Made by a program: the position numbers and the translations under genes. The notes below the pieces were generated by a model. The model had not been told where the DNA came from and ran no database searches. It saw nothing but the letters and a program-made list of their open reading frames with translations. From contig JAETNT010000003.1 in the NCBI GenBank assembly GCA_021772025.1, forward strand, positions 1 to 64,000: DNA of 64,000 nucleotides, given 5' to 3'. The first letter of the stretch is position 1; every line of letters starts with the position of its first letter. Source of the stretch: Enterocloster bolteae. Lineage in GTDB: Bacteria; Bacillota; Clostridia; Lachnospirales; Lachnospiraceae. Positions 45,977 to 55,496 of the stretch are shown here, in pieces.

Positions 45977-47719
45977 TTACTCCAACTCTGTAAATCCGCA
46001 GAAAGGTGTGGCCACCAGCGAGTAATTGGTATGGTAAATCACAAATCCCGGAGCTGCGCCTGCTACCTTACGGATATTTTTTCGCTGAATGTAGTCGATT
46101 TCCACCTTATCGTTGTCCCTGGCCTTGGAATACCAGGCAGCCAAGGCCCCGGCCTCCTCAAATACCCGGTCAGGCAGTTCTTTCCCCTCCGTTTTTACAA
46201 TTACATGGGAGCCTGGGATGCCTTTGGCATGGAACCACCAATCGCCTCCGTTAGCCACTTTAAAAGTCAAATCTTCGTTCTGATAATTATTTTTTCCTAC
46301 ATAGATGTGGAATCCGTCGCTGGAGAGATAATGGAAGGGGCGGCTGGTCACTTTAGGACGTTTGTCCCCGGCCCGGCGCTTTTTGATGTAGCCATACTCC
46401 ATTAATTCTTCTTTTATCTCCACCAGATCGTTCTCCTGGAGGGCAATATCCAAGGCGGCGCTTACGGATTCCAGGTGATCGATTTCCCCTTTGGTTTCTT
46501 TGATAAGGCTGCTTAGAGCATCGAAGGTGCGCTTTAGCTTGTTGTATTTGTCAAAATGCTTCTGAGCATTTTCTCTTGCTGAAAGCTGAGGATCTAAGGG
46601 GATACGGATTTCCTCGTTTGTATAGTAATTAAGGCACTTAAATTCCTTTTCCCCGCCGGAAAGCTCATAGCCGTAGGTGTTTAGCAGTTCTCCATAAATC
46701 CGATATTTTTCCCGTTTCTCCGTATCCTTTAATTGTTTTAACTGCAGATCATATTTTTTATAGTTGCGTTCCAAGGCAGTTTGAACGATGCGCCGCAGAT
46801 CCACAGATTTCTGGCGGATTCGGGTGAGAGTCTCTCTGGAGGAATAGTAAGTTCGGAGAACCTGACTGATGGAATCGGACTCCTGATGCTTAAAGCGGGG
46901 GCTGTCAAAGCAGGTTAAGGGAAGGGAGGAAAACTCCACCGGAGTGTCGCCATCGTAAATAATATTGGGAGTGAAATTTCCCTCTGCCACATCTTCCATC
47001 ATAAGGGTGAGAGTCCGGTAAAGATGGAGGGTTTCATCTTCCGTCAGATCCACAGCAGACTTGTCCGGGTTTAGAAAAGCTAGATGGCACAACTCCTCGG
47101 CAATAATGGGGCTGATACCGGTAAAACGGTTGTACAGGGCCTTTTGAAGGGACATAGGGGTACGGGACATGGCGGCGGAAAAAGCCTCAGGGGTCACGGT
47201 GAAAGGATCGGCCTTTTCCACAGTCTGAGGGATAAAGTACATCCTTCCGGGAAGCACCTCCCGGACAGAACTTACCTGAGCCGAAACATGCTTGATACTG
47301 TCTAAAATAGTGCCGTCTTCTTTACAGAAAATAATATTGCTGTGCTTTCCCATGATCTCAATAATAAGCCGTTTGCGGCATACATCCCCCATTTCGTCCA
47401 AATGCTCCAGGGTAAATTCGATAACTCTTTCCAGACCCGGCTGGGATACTGATACAATCCGAGCGCTTCCGATATGTTTTCTTAACAGCATACAGAAATT
47501 GGGGGCCGTCATGGGACTTGGTTTATTGGCATCAGTAAGATAGACTAACGGGAGGCTTGCGCTGGCAGACACCAAGAGCCTCACGGAGTTTCCATCCTTT
47601 TTTATCAAAAACAGCAGCTCATCTTTCTCCGGTTGGGCGATTTTTGAAATGCGCCCGCCTTCTACGGCATGTTTTAAATCATGAACCAGATTTGCGATTA
47701 CGATTCCGTCAAAAGCCAT
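45977..47719 (-). CDS. rqcH: Ribosome quality control factor RqcH (NFACT protein)
   Basis: 580 residues, the bacterial Rqc2 homologue (also called FbpA/YloA). It binds split 50S subunits with peptidyl-tRNA and adds alanine tails for degradation. The N-terminal NFACT-N domain starts MAFDGIVIANLVHDL; the middle has helix-hairpin-helix and coiled-coil segments (about 280-430); the C-terminal NFACT-R domain has FHIYVGKNNYQNEDLTF (about 465-481) and WWFHAKGIPGSHVIV (about 487-501). AAGGAG precedes the ATG. It is divergent from yicC, the common clostridial arrangement. Confidence 0.93.
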   Translation of the reverse strand: MAFDGIVIANLVHDLKHAVEGGRISKIAQPEKDELLFLIKKDGNSVRLLVSASASLPLVYLTDANKPSPMTAPNFCMLLRKHIGSARIVSVSQPGLERVIEFTLEHLDEMGDVCRKRLIIEIMGKHSNIIFCKEDGTILDSIKHVSAQVSSVREVLPGRMYFIPQTVEKADPFTVTPEAFSAAMSRTPMSLQKALYNRFTGISPIIAEELCHLAFLNPDKSAVDLTEDETLHLYRTLTLMMEDVAEGNFTPNIIYDGDTPVEFSSLPLTCFDSPRFKHQESDSISQVLRTYYSSRETLTRIRQKSVDLRRIVQTALERNYKKYDLQLKQLKDTEKREKYRIYGELLNTYGYELSGGEKEFKCLNYYTNEEIRIPLDPQLSARENAQKHFDKYNKLKRTFDALSSLIKETKGEIDHLESVSAALDIALQENDLVEIKEELMEYGYIKKRRAGDKRPKVTSRPFHYLSSDGFHIYVGKNNYQNEDLTFKVANGGDWWFHAKGIPGSHVIVKTEGKELPDRVFEEAGALAAWYSKARDNDKVEIDYIQRKNIRKVAGAAPGFVIYHTNYSLVATPFCGFTELE

Positions 47720-47807
47720 GAAGATGCTCCTTTCTTGTCTATAGTATGTATATCAGTTTAAGCTGTTATGTAGTATACCACAGATTTTCCGATAATGAAA
47801 TGTTTTA

Positions 47808-47836
47808 TTGACTTGCCATAACCTTTGCCTTATAAT
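47808..47836 (+). promoter_or_regulatory. Sigma-A-type promoter of the yicC-gmk-rpoZ operon
   Basis: TTGACT, 17-base spacer, TATAAT (47831-47836); transcription would start about 40 bases before the yicC ATG. Confidence 0.75.
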
Positions 47837-47881
47837 GGAAATATCTATGGGAAAAGCCATGGTGAAAGAGAGGCAGAAGGC

Positions 47882-48760
47882 ATGATAAAAAGCATGACTG
47901 GTTTCGGCAGATTTGAAACGGTAACGGACAGCTACAAAATATCCGTGGAAATGAAGGCCGTCAACCACCGATATCTGGATTTGAGCATTAAGATGCCGAA
48001 AAAATTTAATTACTTTGAGGCTGGTATCCGGACCCTCTTAAAAGATTATATCCAGAGAGGCAAGGTGGATGTTTTTATCAGTTATGAAGACTATACAGAA
48101 GGGCGGATGTGCTTAAAGTACAACAGCGGACTGGCAGCAGAATATATGGAAGCTTATGAAGCTATGGCCAGGCAGTTTGGCCTTGCCAATGTTGTAACGG
48201 TGACGGATCTGGCCCGGTGCCCGGAGGTTCTGACCATGGAGCAGGCTCCTGAAGACGAGGAAGAAATGTGGAAGATCCTTTCTTACGCGGTAAAGCAGGC
48301 TTCGGACAGGTTTATAGAGACCCGGACTTTAGAAGGGGAAAACCTGAGGAATGATCTGTTCGGAAAGCTTGACTATATGGAGACTCTGGTATCCGAGATA
48401 GAGGAACGCTCTCCCCAGGTGGTGGCAGAGTACCGGGTTAAGCTGGAGGAAAAGGTAAGGGAACTGTTAGCCGGGGCCTCCCTGGATGAAAACCGGATTG
48501 CCACAGAAGTTACGATTTTTGCAGATAAGATTTGCGTGGATGAAGAAACTGTCCGCCTTCGCAGCCACATCGGCAATACTAGAAAGGAACTTACGGAAGG
48601 AGGCAGTATCGGCCGCAAGCTGGATTTTATTGCCCAAGAGATGAACCGGGAGGCCAATACTATTCTTTCCAAGGCCAATGATTTAGAGATCTCCCAAAGG
48701 GCCATTGCCTTAAAGACTGAGGTGGAAAAGGTAAGGGAGCAGATTCAAAATATCGAATAA
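47882..48760 (+). CDS. yicC: YicC family endoribonuclease-like protein
   Basis: 292 residues from ATG 47882. The N-terminus MIKSMTGFGRFE and the C-terminal EGGSIGRKLDFIAQEMNREANTI with SKANDLEI are hallmark YicC/YloC segments. Family members are reported to act as endoribonucleases that influence small-RNA turnover and stationary-phase survival. The open frame extends upstream to 47825 but the homology begins at this ATG. It is followed by gmk and rpoZ; the remA gene found between yicC and gmk in Bacillus is absent here. Confidence 0.9.
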   Translation: MIKSMTGFGRFETVTDSYKISVEMKAVNHRYLDLSIKMPKKFNYFEAGIRTLLKDYIQRGKVDVFISYEDYTEGRMCLKYNSGLAAEYMEAYEAMARQFGLANVVTVTDLARCPEVLTMEQAPEDEEEMWKILSYAVKQASDRFIETRTLEGENLRNDLFGKLDYMETLVSEIEERSPQVVAEYRVKLEEKVRELLAGASLDENRIATEVTIFADKICVDEETVRLRSHIGNTRKELTEGGSIGRKLDFIAQEMNREANTILSKANDLEISQRAIALKTEVEKVREQIQNIE

Positions 48761-48779
48761 GGCTTATAGGAGAACAGAC

Positions 48780-49406
48780 ATGATAAATAAAGGAGTATTG
48801 GTAGTGGTATCCGGATTTTCCGGCGCCGGAAAAGGAACATTGATGAAGGCGCTGCTGGAAAAATATGACAATTATGCCTTGTCTATTTCCGCGACTACCC
48901 GTTCCCCAAGACCAGGGGAAGAGGATGGCAAAGAGTACTTTTTTGTTACCAGAGAGCAGTTTGAAAACATGATAGAGATGGGCCAGCTCCTTGAGTATGC
49001 CCGGTATGTAGAGAATTACTATGGGACTCCCAGGGAATATGTGATCCGTCAGATGGATGCCGGAAAGGATGTCATTTTAGAGATTGAAATTCAGGGAGCC
49101 TTAAATATAAAACGGCAGTTTCCCCAGGCATTGCTTCTTTTCGTAATGCCGCCCAGTGCGGCAGAGCTTCGGGAGCGGCTTATCAGTCGGGGAACCGAGA
49201 CGGCAGAGGTAATTGAAAATCGGTTAAAACGGGCGGCAGAGGAAGCGGAAGGCATTGAGAATTACGATTACATCCTGATTAACGATAAGCTGGAGGATTG
49301 TGTAAGCAGAATGCATCAGATTATCCAGGATCACCACAGCCGTACCTGTAATCAGCTAAAATTTATTGAGAAAATGCGGACAGAGCTCCGCCAAAATGTG
49401 AGATAG
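48780..49406 (+). CDS. gmk: Guanylate kinase
   Basis: Phosphorylates GMP to GDP. 208 residues: P-loop SGFSGAGKGTL (about 11-21), GMP-binding SATTRSPRPGEEDGKEYFF (about 37-55) and the lid region RLISRGTE (about 136-143). AGGAGAACAG precedes the ATG. Gene order yicC-gmk-rpoZ is conserved in Firmicutes. Confidence 0.95.
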   Translation: MINKGVLVVVSGFSGAGKGTLMKALLEKYDNYALSISATTRSPRPGEEDGKEYFFVTREQFENMIEMGQLLEYARYVENYYGTPREYVIRQMDAGKDVILEIEIQGALNIKRQFPQALLLFVMPPSAAELRERLISRGTETAEVIENRLKRAAEEAEGIENYDYILINDKLEDCVSRMHQIIQDHHSRTCNQLKFIEKMRTELRQNVR

Positions 49407-49422
49407 AAAGGAGATTTCTTAT

Positions 49423-49677
49423 ATGTTACATCCATCCTATTCGGATTTAATTAATGTAGTAAACAGTGAGGTAGAACCGGGAGAACAGCCGGTGGTACAG
49501 AGCCGGTACTCGATTGTAATTGCTTCTGCAAAGCGGGCAAGACAGATTATAGGCGGATCGGATCCTATGGTTCCAGGAGGCAACCGTAAGCCATTGTCTA
49601 TGGCAATTGATGAGCTGTATAAGGCAAAGGTGAAAATTGTAGGGGAAGATGAGCTTCCGGAGGAAGACAATCAATAA
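49423..49677 (+). CDS. rpoZ: RNA polymerase omega subunit
   Basis: 84 residues. Omega folds around the beta-prime C-terminus and helps polymerase assembly. The segment YSIVIASAKRARQII (about 29-43) and the following KPLSMAIDELYKAKV (about 58-72) match omega. AAAGGAG upstream. A terminator follows at 49685-49718. Confidence 0.93.
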   Translation: MLHPSYSDLINVVNSEVEPGEQPVVQSRYSIVIASAKRARQIIGGSDPMVPGGNRKPLSMAIDELYKAKVKIVGEDELPEEDNQ

Positions 49678-49684
49678 GTAAGCG

Positions 49685-49718
49685 CAAGCCGTCTCTTTTC
49701 TATGAGATGGCTTTTCTT
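49685..49718 (+). terminator. Intrinsic terminator after rpoZ
   Basis: AGCCGTCTC and GAGATGGCT form a nine-base stem with one G.U pair, followed by TTTTCTT. Confidence 0.65.
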
Positions 49719-49779
49719 GCAACATACCCTTAACAGATATGAACCAAAAAGAACGGAAAACGAGGTGCATTTAGCTATT

Positions 49780-51117
49780 ATGAAATTGCTGTGTATTTCA
49801 CTGGGCTGTGATAAAAACCTGGTAGATACGGAGAAGATGATGGGCCTGCTGTACCAGGACGGATGGGAGTTTACAGATGATGAGACAGAGGCGGATGCCG
49901 TTTTAATCAATACCTGCTGCTTTATCGGCGATGCCAAAGAAGAGAGTGTAAACACGGTTCTGGAAATGGCGGAGCTGAAAAAAAACGGCAGGGTAAAGGC
50001 GCTTTTGGTAGCCGGTTGTATGGCAGAGAGGTATAGGCAGGAAATTTTGGAAGAGATTCCGGAAGTAGACGCTATACTGGGAACCGCCTCCGGCCATGAA
50101 ATTTTGACGGCTCTTAATCAGGTTTTAAAAGGGAAGGGGCCGGTTTCCTGTTTTCGTGATTTAGGCAGCCTTCCCAAAACCACAGCCGGAAGGATTCTTA
50201 CTACCGGCGGCTGCTATAGCTTTTTAAAAATCGCAGAGGGATGCGACAAACACTGTACCTACTGCATTATTCCCAGCCTGAGAGGGCCTTACCGAAGCTA
50301 TCCTATAGAAGAGCTGGTGGAGGAGGCTGAGCAGCTTTCCGAAAAGGGAGTAAAGGAGCTGGTTTTAGTGGCTCAGGAGACTACTTTGTACGGTGTGGAT
50401 CTTTACGGGCAAAAAATGCTTCCAAAATTGTTAAGGAAACTTGCGAAGATCTCCGGCATACAATGGATCCGCATCCTATATTGTTACCCGGAAGAAATTA
50501 CAGATGAGTTGATTCAGGTTATAAAGGAAGAAGAAAAAATCTGTCATTATCTGGATATTCCCATTCAGCATGCCAGCGATACTATCTTAAGGCGGATGAA
50601 CCGCCGCACCAGCAAAGCCCAGCTAAAAGAGATTGTGGAAAAGCTTCGCAGAGAAATACCCGACATTGCTCTCAGAACTACCCTGATTTCCGGATTCCCC
50701 GGGGAGACGGAAGAAGATCATGAGACTCTGATGGAGTTTGTAGACGAGATGGAATTTGATCGCCTTGGGGTATTCGCTTATTCCGCAGAAGAGGACACCC
50801 CTGCCTTCTCTTTTGAAAATCAAGTGCCGGAGGAGGTAAAAGAAGAGCGGCGGGATCAACTTATGGAACTCCAACAGGAAATTGCCTTTGAGAAGTCAGA
50901 GAGCATGAAGGGAAAGATTCTGGATGTGCTGATTGAAGGAAAGGTAGCCGATGAACCTGCCTATGTGGGCCGCACTTATATGGATGCGCCCGGCGTAGAC
51001 GGACTGATCTTCGTAAACACGGACCAACTCTTTATATCCGGAGATTTTGTTCGGGTAAAGGTAGTGGGGGCTAGTGAATATGATTTGATAGGAGAGGTGT
51101 ACAATGAATTTACCTAA
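49780..51117 (+). CDS. rimO: Ribosomal protein S12 methylthiotransferase RimO
   Basis: 445 residues. Radical-SAM enzyme that adds a methylthio group to an aspartate of ribosomal protein S12. N-terminal cluster cysteines lie in CISLGCDKN, NTCCFIGDAKEES and VAGCMAERY; the radical-SAM motif is CDKHCTYC (about 148-155); a C-terminal TRAM domain follows (about 375-445). The family usually has NTCGFI, here NTCCFI. The open frame begins at 49702, but homology starts at ATG 49780, with GAGGTG twelve bases upstream. It overlaps pgsA by 14 bases. Confidence 0.92.
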   Translation: MKLLCISLGCDKNLVDTEKMMGLLYQDGWEFTDDETEADAVLINTCCFIGDAKEESVNTVLEMAELKKNGRVKALLVAGCMAERYRQEILEEIPEVDAILGTASGHEILTALNQVLKGKGPVSCFRDLGSLPKTTAGRILTTGGCYSFLKIAEGCDKHCTYCIIPSLRGPYRSYPIEELVEEAEQLSEKGVKELVLVAQETTLYGVDLYGQKMLPKLLRKLAKISGIQWIRILYCYPEEITDELIQVIKEEEKICHYLDIPIQHASDTILRRMNRRTSKAQLKEIVEKLRREIPDIALRTTLISGFPGETEEDHETLMEFVDEMEFDRLGVFAYSAEEDTPAFSFENQVPEEVKEERRDQLMELQQEIAFEKSESMKGKILDVLIEGKVADEPAYVGRTYMDAPGVDGLIFVNTDQLFISGDFVRVKVVGASEYDLIGEVYNEFT

Positions 51118-51646
51118 CAAACTTACCACCCTTCGGGTGATTTTAATTCCTTTTTTTGTTGTTGCCCTTATGACCCAGGGAGGAGCTAATGAAACCATGC
51201 GGATTGTGGCGGCTGTAATTTTTATTGCAGCCAGCCTTACGGATCTTTTAGACGGCAAGATCGCCAGAAAATATAATTTAGTAACCAACTTCGGAAAATT
51301 TATGGATCCTCTGGCGGATAAGCTTTTGGTGTGCTCGGCTCTGATTTGCTTTATCGAGCTTCGTCAAATTCCGGCTTGGATGGTGATTATCATTATCAGC
51401 AGGGAGTTTATCATCAGCGGATTCCGTCTGGTAGCTTCAGACAACGGCGTGGTAATTGCCGCCAGCTATTGGGGGAAATTTAAGACCACCTTTCAGATGA
51501 TTGCTATTATACTGATGATCCTCCATATTCCGGCCCTGGATTGGCTCACACAGGCCTGCATCTGGATTGCTCTGATTTTGACTATTGTATCTTTGGTAGA
51601 TTATTTGGCGAAAAATCACAAAGTTCTGACAGAAGGGAGCATGTAA
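51104..51646 (+). CDS. pgsA: Phosphatidylglycerophosphate synthase
   Basis: Makes phosphatidylglycerol phosphate from CDP-diacylglycerol and glycerol 3-phosphate. 180 residues, about five membrane spans. The CDP-alcohol phosphotransferase motif D-G-x2-A-R-x8-G-x3-D-x3-D is seen in DGKIARKYNLVTNFGKFMDP and following (about 46-70). Overlapping rimO and followed three bases later by cinA, as in many Firmicutes. Confidence 0.93.
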   Translation: MNLPNKLTTLRVILIPFFVVALMTQGGANETMRIVAAVIFIAASLTDLLDGKIARKYNLVTNFGKFMDPLADKLLVCSALICFIELRQIPAWMVIIIISREFIISGFRLVASDNGVVIAASYWGKFKTTFQMIAIILMILHIPALDWLTQACIWIALILTIVSLVDYLAKNHKVLTEGSM

Positions 51647-51649
51647 TTT

Positions 51650-52921
51650 ATGGTAGTAGAACTGATATCAGTTGGAACCGAGCTTTTGCTGGGAAATATT
51701 ATTAATACCAATACCAGGTATCTGGCAGAAAAATGTGCCCTTTTGGGACTTTCTATGTACCATCAGGTAACGGTGGGGGATAATCATGAGCGAATAGCAG
51801 AAACCATTCGAACAGCCCTTAACCGGTCGGATATCGTTATTCTTACAGGGGGATTGGGACCTACAGAAGATGATATGACCAAAGAAGTGTGCGGGGAGGT
51901 TATGGGATTTCCTCTAAAAGAGGACCCTCATACAAGAAAAAGGATAGAAAGCTATTTTAAAAGCAATATTTACAAGGAAATTCCGGACAATAACTGGAAG
52001 CAGGCTATGGTTCCGGAAGGAGCCATTGTGCTGGACAATGATAACGGTACGGCTCCCGGCCTGATTCTGGAAAAGGAAGGAAAGACAGCAGTCCTGCTTC
52101 CTGGACCTCCTAATGAGCTTTATCCGCTGTTTGAGAATCAGGTAATTCCCTACCTTCAGAAGAAACAGCCGGAGGTGATCCTGTCCCAGATGATTAAACT
52201 TTGCGGTTATGGGGAGAGCCAGGTGGAGGACAAGATTTTAGACCTTATTGACAATCAGACCAATCCTACCATTGCTACCTATGCGAAAACCGGAGAAGTT
52301 CATATCCGGATTACTGCCAGGGCAAAAAACCAGGAATTAGCCAGGAAGCTTTTAAAGCCGGTGGTTAAGGAGATAAAGAACCGGTTTGGGGACAGTGTCT
52401 ATACGGTTCGGGAGGAAGAAAACCTAGAAGACACCATCGTCCGCCTTCTGGAAAAATATGGGCTGACGGTTACTACAGCAGAATCCTGCACAGGAGGCCT
52501 TTTAGCCGGCCGTTTGATTAACGTTCCCGGGGCTTCAGAGGTATTTCGGGAGGGCTTTATTACTTATTCAAATAAATCGAAGAGAAGGCTTTTGGATGTA
52601 AGCAAGAGCACCTTGAAAAAATACGGAGCGGTCAGTGAGCAGACAGCAAAGGAAATGGCAGCCGGCGGTGCTTTTGCAGCAGATGCAGATCTGTGTGTGG
52701 CGATAACCGGAATAGCAGGGCCTGACGGAGGCACGGAGGATAAACCGGTGGGGCTGGTATATATTGCCTGCTTTGCAAAAGATAAGGTGACAGTAAAGAA
52801 ATTTCAGTTTAAAGGCAGCCGGGCCAAAATAAGGGAGCAGTCGGTGGTATGCGGACTGGATCTTCTGCGCCGTTCCATCCTTTGTAATTACCGGAAAGAG
52901 AAGGGAAAAGACAAAGATTAG
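51650..52921 (+). CDS. cinA: CinA, competence-damage protein / NMN deamidase
   Basis: 423 residues. The N-terminal MoCF-like domain (ISVGTELLLGNIINTN, GGLGPTEDD) hydrolyses ADP-ribose-type compounds in characterised homologues, and the C-terminal domain (TTAESCTGGLLAG about 274-286; AITGIAGPDGG about 345-355) is the nicotinamide mononucleotide deamidase. In Bacillus cinA lies after pgsA and before recA; here an uncharacterised gene follows instead of recA. Confidence 0.93.
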   Translation: MVVELISVGTELLLGNIINTNTRYLAEKCALLGLSMYHQVTVGDNHERIAETIRTALNRSDIVILTGGLGPTEDDMTKEVCGEVMGFPLKEDPHTRKRIESYFKSNIYKEIPDNNWKQAMVPEGAIVLDNDNGTAPGLILEKEGKTAVLLPGPPNELYPLFENQVIPYLQKKQPEVILSQMIKLCGYGESQVEDKILDLIDNQTNPTIATYAKTGEVHIRITARAKNQELARKLLKPVVKEIKNRFGDSVYTVREEENLEDTIVRLLEKYGLTVTTAESCTGGLLAGRLINVPGASEVFREGFITYSNKSKRRLLDVSKSTLKKYGAVSEQTAKEMAAGGAFAADADLCVAITGIAGPDGGTEDKPVGLVYIACFAKDKVTVKKFQFKGSRAKIREQSVVCGLDLLRRSILCNYRKEKGKDKD

Positions 52922-52930
52922 GAGGACGTT

Positions 52931-54259
52931 ATGGATCAGCAGATGATGAAAAAACATCTGACAGCGGCCCTTGGGTATTCTTATACCAGAATGGCCCTGA
53001 ATTACTATATGTATTTTGAGAACAGAGCAGACGAAAAGGAAGCAGGCTCATGGGAGAAGCTTTTTCACCCTGCTTTTCAAAGGATATTAGGCTCCGTGCT
53101 TCGGGGAGAAGGGGATCTGCCCGGGCTGGAAAATCTCAGGCAGAAGGCGATGAAGGAGATGGAGATTCTCACCGCCTATACGGATTGTTTCCAGATCTAT
53201 GAACATGTATTAAACCGGGTGGAACAGCGCTATCTTCCGGACAGTGAAAAAAAGGCCCTTCCGGAAGATAAAGTCCTTATCGGAGAGATTATGGGATTTC
53301 TTGCAGGCTGTAAGGATTCTGCTATGATAAATGAGCGGATTCAGATGATTATGGAGCAGCTTCCCATCCGCTTTACAAAGACCAAATTTTTTTCTATGGT
53401 TCAGTCCGGCCTTTCCGTCTATCAGGGAGCTCCAAAGAGCAGTCTGGATGCTATGATGTATGTGCTCCGCACGGAATCTATGGTTCAGCTTCCGGAAAAC
53501 ATGGGAGAAAGCCATGAAAAGCTTGAGGGGATCCTTTCCATGCTGAAGGAGGCGGATTATAAGTCCCTGGAAAAAGAAGAATTTAAACGTCTGTTAGACG
53601 GCCTTGTCCTGGCAAGCGAAGCGCTTTTAGACGCCACCGGCGAGCTGATGCTTCATATGGATTTGCTCAATGACCTTTATGTCCTTCACTTGGCCGGAAG
53701 AGACGGGGTCATGGAGGCAAAAGAAAAACAGAATCTCAAGGAAATTCTGTCTGTTATTTGGAAAAAGCTGGAAGAAGAGGATTACTCCATTCCGGAGGAA
53801 GAGGTGGAAGAGATGCTTGCCCGGCTTGAAGGCAGGCAGGAACAATATTATGAGCGATGGCTTAGATGCGATCCGGCTGCTTTTGAAGAATTTTCTCAGG
53901 GCCCGGCCAGAGAACTATACCAGCGTCTCAGAATGGTAAGCCTTTTGCTTTCCGGCAGTTCTTTTGTGGAACTGGACGAGAAGGAAGAAGATAAGACAGA
54001 ACTTACGAGAGAAGATCTGGAGAGAGAAGAGCAGAAACTTTTTCATGACCTTACTCAAATATGGACAGGAATGCCCAAGGTGGTAATTCGGGCTATTATG
54101 GCCAGAATGCTGTCGAATCTTCCGGTCTGCTTTAATTCATTGCCTGAAGTGGAGGAATATATTAAAAGCAGTTTAGGAAGCTGTACGGATCCGGACGAGA
54201 AGGCGGTTTCTATGGATCTGATCCGGGAAATCATGGTGGACTTGAATGAGATGGTATAA
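52931..54259 (+). CDS. Conserved hypothetical helical protein
   Basis: 442 residues, soluble, largely helical, rich in Glu, Lys, Leu and Met, with no signal peptide, membrane span or catalytic motif that I recognise. AGGAGG of the ribosome site sits six bases before the ATG. It is in a close run with cinA (nine bases upstream) and the next gene (14-base overlap), so it is expressed, but no function can be assigned. The overlap and shared run with DUF2953 and gerW genes hint at an envelope or sporulation role; that is inference. Confidence 0.7.
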   Translation: MDQQMMKKHLTAALGYSYTRMALNYYMYFENRADEKEAGSWEKLFHPAFQRILGSVLRGEGDLPGLENLRQKAMKEMEILTAYTDCFQIYEHVLNRVEQRYLPDSEKKALPEDKVLIGEIMGFLAGCKDSAMINERIQMIMEQLPIRFTKTKFFSMVQSGLSVYQGAPKSSLDAMMYVLRTESMVQLPENMGESHEKLEGILSMLKEADYKSLEKEEFKRLLDGLVLASEALLDATGELMLHMDLLNDLYVLHLAGRDGVMEAKEKQNLKEILSVIWKKLEEEDYSIPEEEVEEMLARLEGRQEQYYERWLRCDPAAFEEFSQGPARELYQRLRMVSLLLSGSSFVELDEKEEDKTELTREDLEREEQKLFHDLTQIWTGMPKVVIRAIMARMLSNLPVCFNSLPEVEEYIKSSLGSCTDPDEKAVSMDLIREIMVDLNEMV

Positions 54260-54563
54260 GCCGCTGTATATGGGAGAATCCGCTTCTCAAAAGCGTTTCC
54301 GGCTGATTCAGAGAATCCGGAAGAGAAAGCTTTGCCCGGGAGCATATGTGATTACTCCGGCGTCAGGAGGCAATAATATTCTTGACATCTATCCGGCTCC
54401 GGAGCTTCTGCTTCCCTATTATCGGGACAAAGATTTTTTGATTATGGGGATTGCCCTGGGATATGATGAGGCCGCCCGGCTGGCTGCAAGGATTGTAGAG
54501 GATTTATATCAGAAAACAGGAGGCTTTGACTTAAAGAAATTATTGGAGGATCAGGCAAAATGA
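54246..54563 (+). CDS. Conserved hypothetical small protein
   Basis: 105 residues beginning MRWYKPLYMGESA, basic in the first third (RFRLIQRIRKRK), with CPGAYVITPASGGNNILDIYP (split as CPGAYVITPASGG and NNILDIYP, about 30-50) in the middle and a helical C-terminus. No named family recognised. It overlaps its upstream neighbour by 14 bases and the next gene by four, so it is translationally coupled with both. Confidence 0.65.
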   Translation: MRWYKPLYMGESASQKRFRLIQRIRKRKLCPGAYVITPASGGNNILDIYPAPELLLPYYRDKDFLIMGIALGYDEAARLAARIVEDLYQKTGGFDLKKLLEDQAK

Positions 54564-55480
54564 TGGGGGCAATCATTGGAATTTTAAAAATTCTCGGCTG
54601 GACTCTGGTGATTTTGCTGGCTTTGCTGCTTCTGCTTCTTTTAGCAGTATTGTTTTCTGCGGTCTGTTACCGGGCAGAAGGAACTTTTTTGGAGGGAAAG
54701 TTAAGAGGATGGGTAAAATGTTTCTGGCTTTTCCATATCTTGTCAGTGCAGGTGGACTTTGAAGAAAAAATTAAAACTACCATACGGCTTTTTGGAATTT
54801 CAGTCCGCTCACTAAAGAGAAAGAAAAAGAGCCGGTCCCGGACGACTGAAGCTTCAGAAGATTACCAGGAAGAAGACGGCTTTTCAGCCGGCCCGGAGGA
54901 ATTTGGGGAAGGCAGCAGTTTAAGTGAGCCAAGCTGGGAAGAAGAAAATGACGAGGAAACGGTTTTGGGGGCTCAGGAGCTGGGGACATCCCAAAAGAGT
55001 AAAGCTGATTCTTCTATAAGTTCCCGCATAAAAGGTGCATTTTACCGGTTTTTAAGGATGCTGAAAAATATTCCTGATTTAATCTGGCAGATTGAAAACC
55101 GACTGAAAGCTGCCTGGCAGAAAAAAGAGAAGATTACAACATGGATTCGAAATGAAGAAAACCAAGCTTCCGTAAAGCTTGTTCTCGCCCAGCTTAAAAA
55201 GCTGCTCCGCCACATCCTCCCCAGAAGGGGACAGGCTAAAATTACGTTTGGCTTTGGGGAGGATCCTTATCTGACCGGCCGGGTGCTGGCCGGTTTAAGT
55301 CCTTTTTACGCTCTCTATGCAGAGCATATAGAGCTGTATCCGGAGTTTGACAGAAAGGTTTTGGAAATAGAGGGCAGATGCAGGGGCCGTATCCGTATAG
55401 GCTTTGTCCTGGGCTATGCGGTAAGACTACTGTTTAATAAGAATATTCGTAAAATTGTCCGCGCCTATTTAGAGCGATGA
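54560..55480 (+). CDS. DUF2953 membrane protein (YtfI-like)
   Basis: 306 residues. One strongly hydrophobic N-terminal span (about 7-33), a charged, variable linker (about 90-150) and a C-terminal domain with FGFGEDPYLTGRVLAG (about 231-246), typical of DUF2953. In Bacillus the homologue ytfI sits next to ytfJ/gerW, exactly as here, which links it to sporulation or germination. Biochemical role unknown. Confidence 0.8.
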   Translation: MMGAIIGILKILGWTLVILLALLLLLLLAVLFSAVCYRAEGTFLEGKLRGWVKCFWLFHILSVQVDFEEKIKTTIRLFGISVRSLKRKKKSRSRTTEASEDYQEEDGFSAGPEEFGEGSSLSEPSWEEENDEETVLGAQELGTSQKSKADSSISSRIKGAFYRFLRMLKNIPDLIWQIENRLKAAWQKKEKITTWIRNEENQASVKLVLAQLKKLLRHILPRRGQAKITFGFGEDPYLTGRVLAGLSPFYALYAEHIELYPEFDRKVLEIEGRCRGRIRIGFVLGYAVRLLFNKNIRKIVRAYLER

Positions 55481-55496
55481 GATATAGGAGGATACT

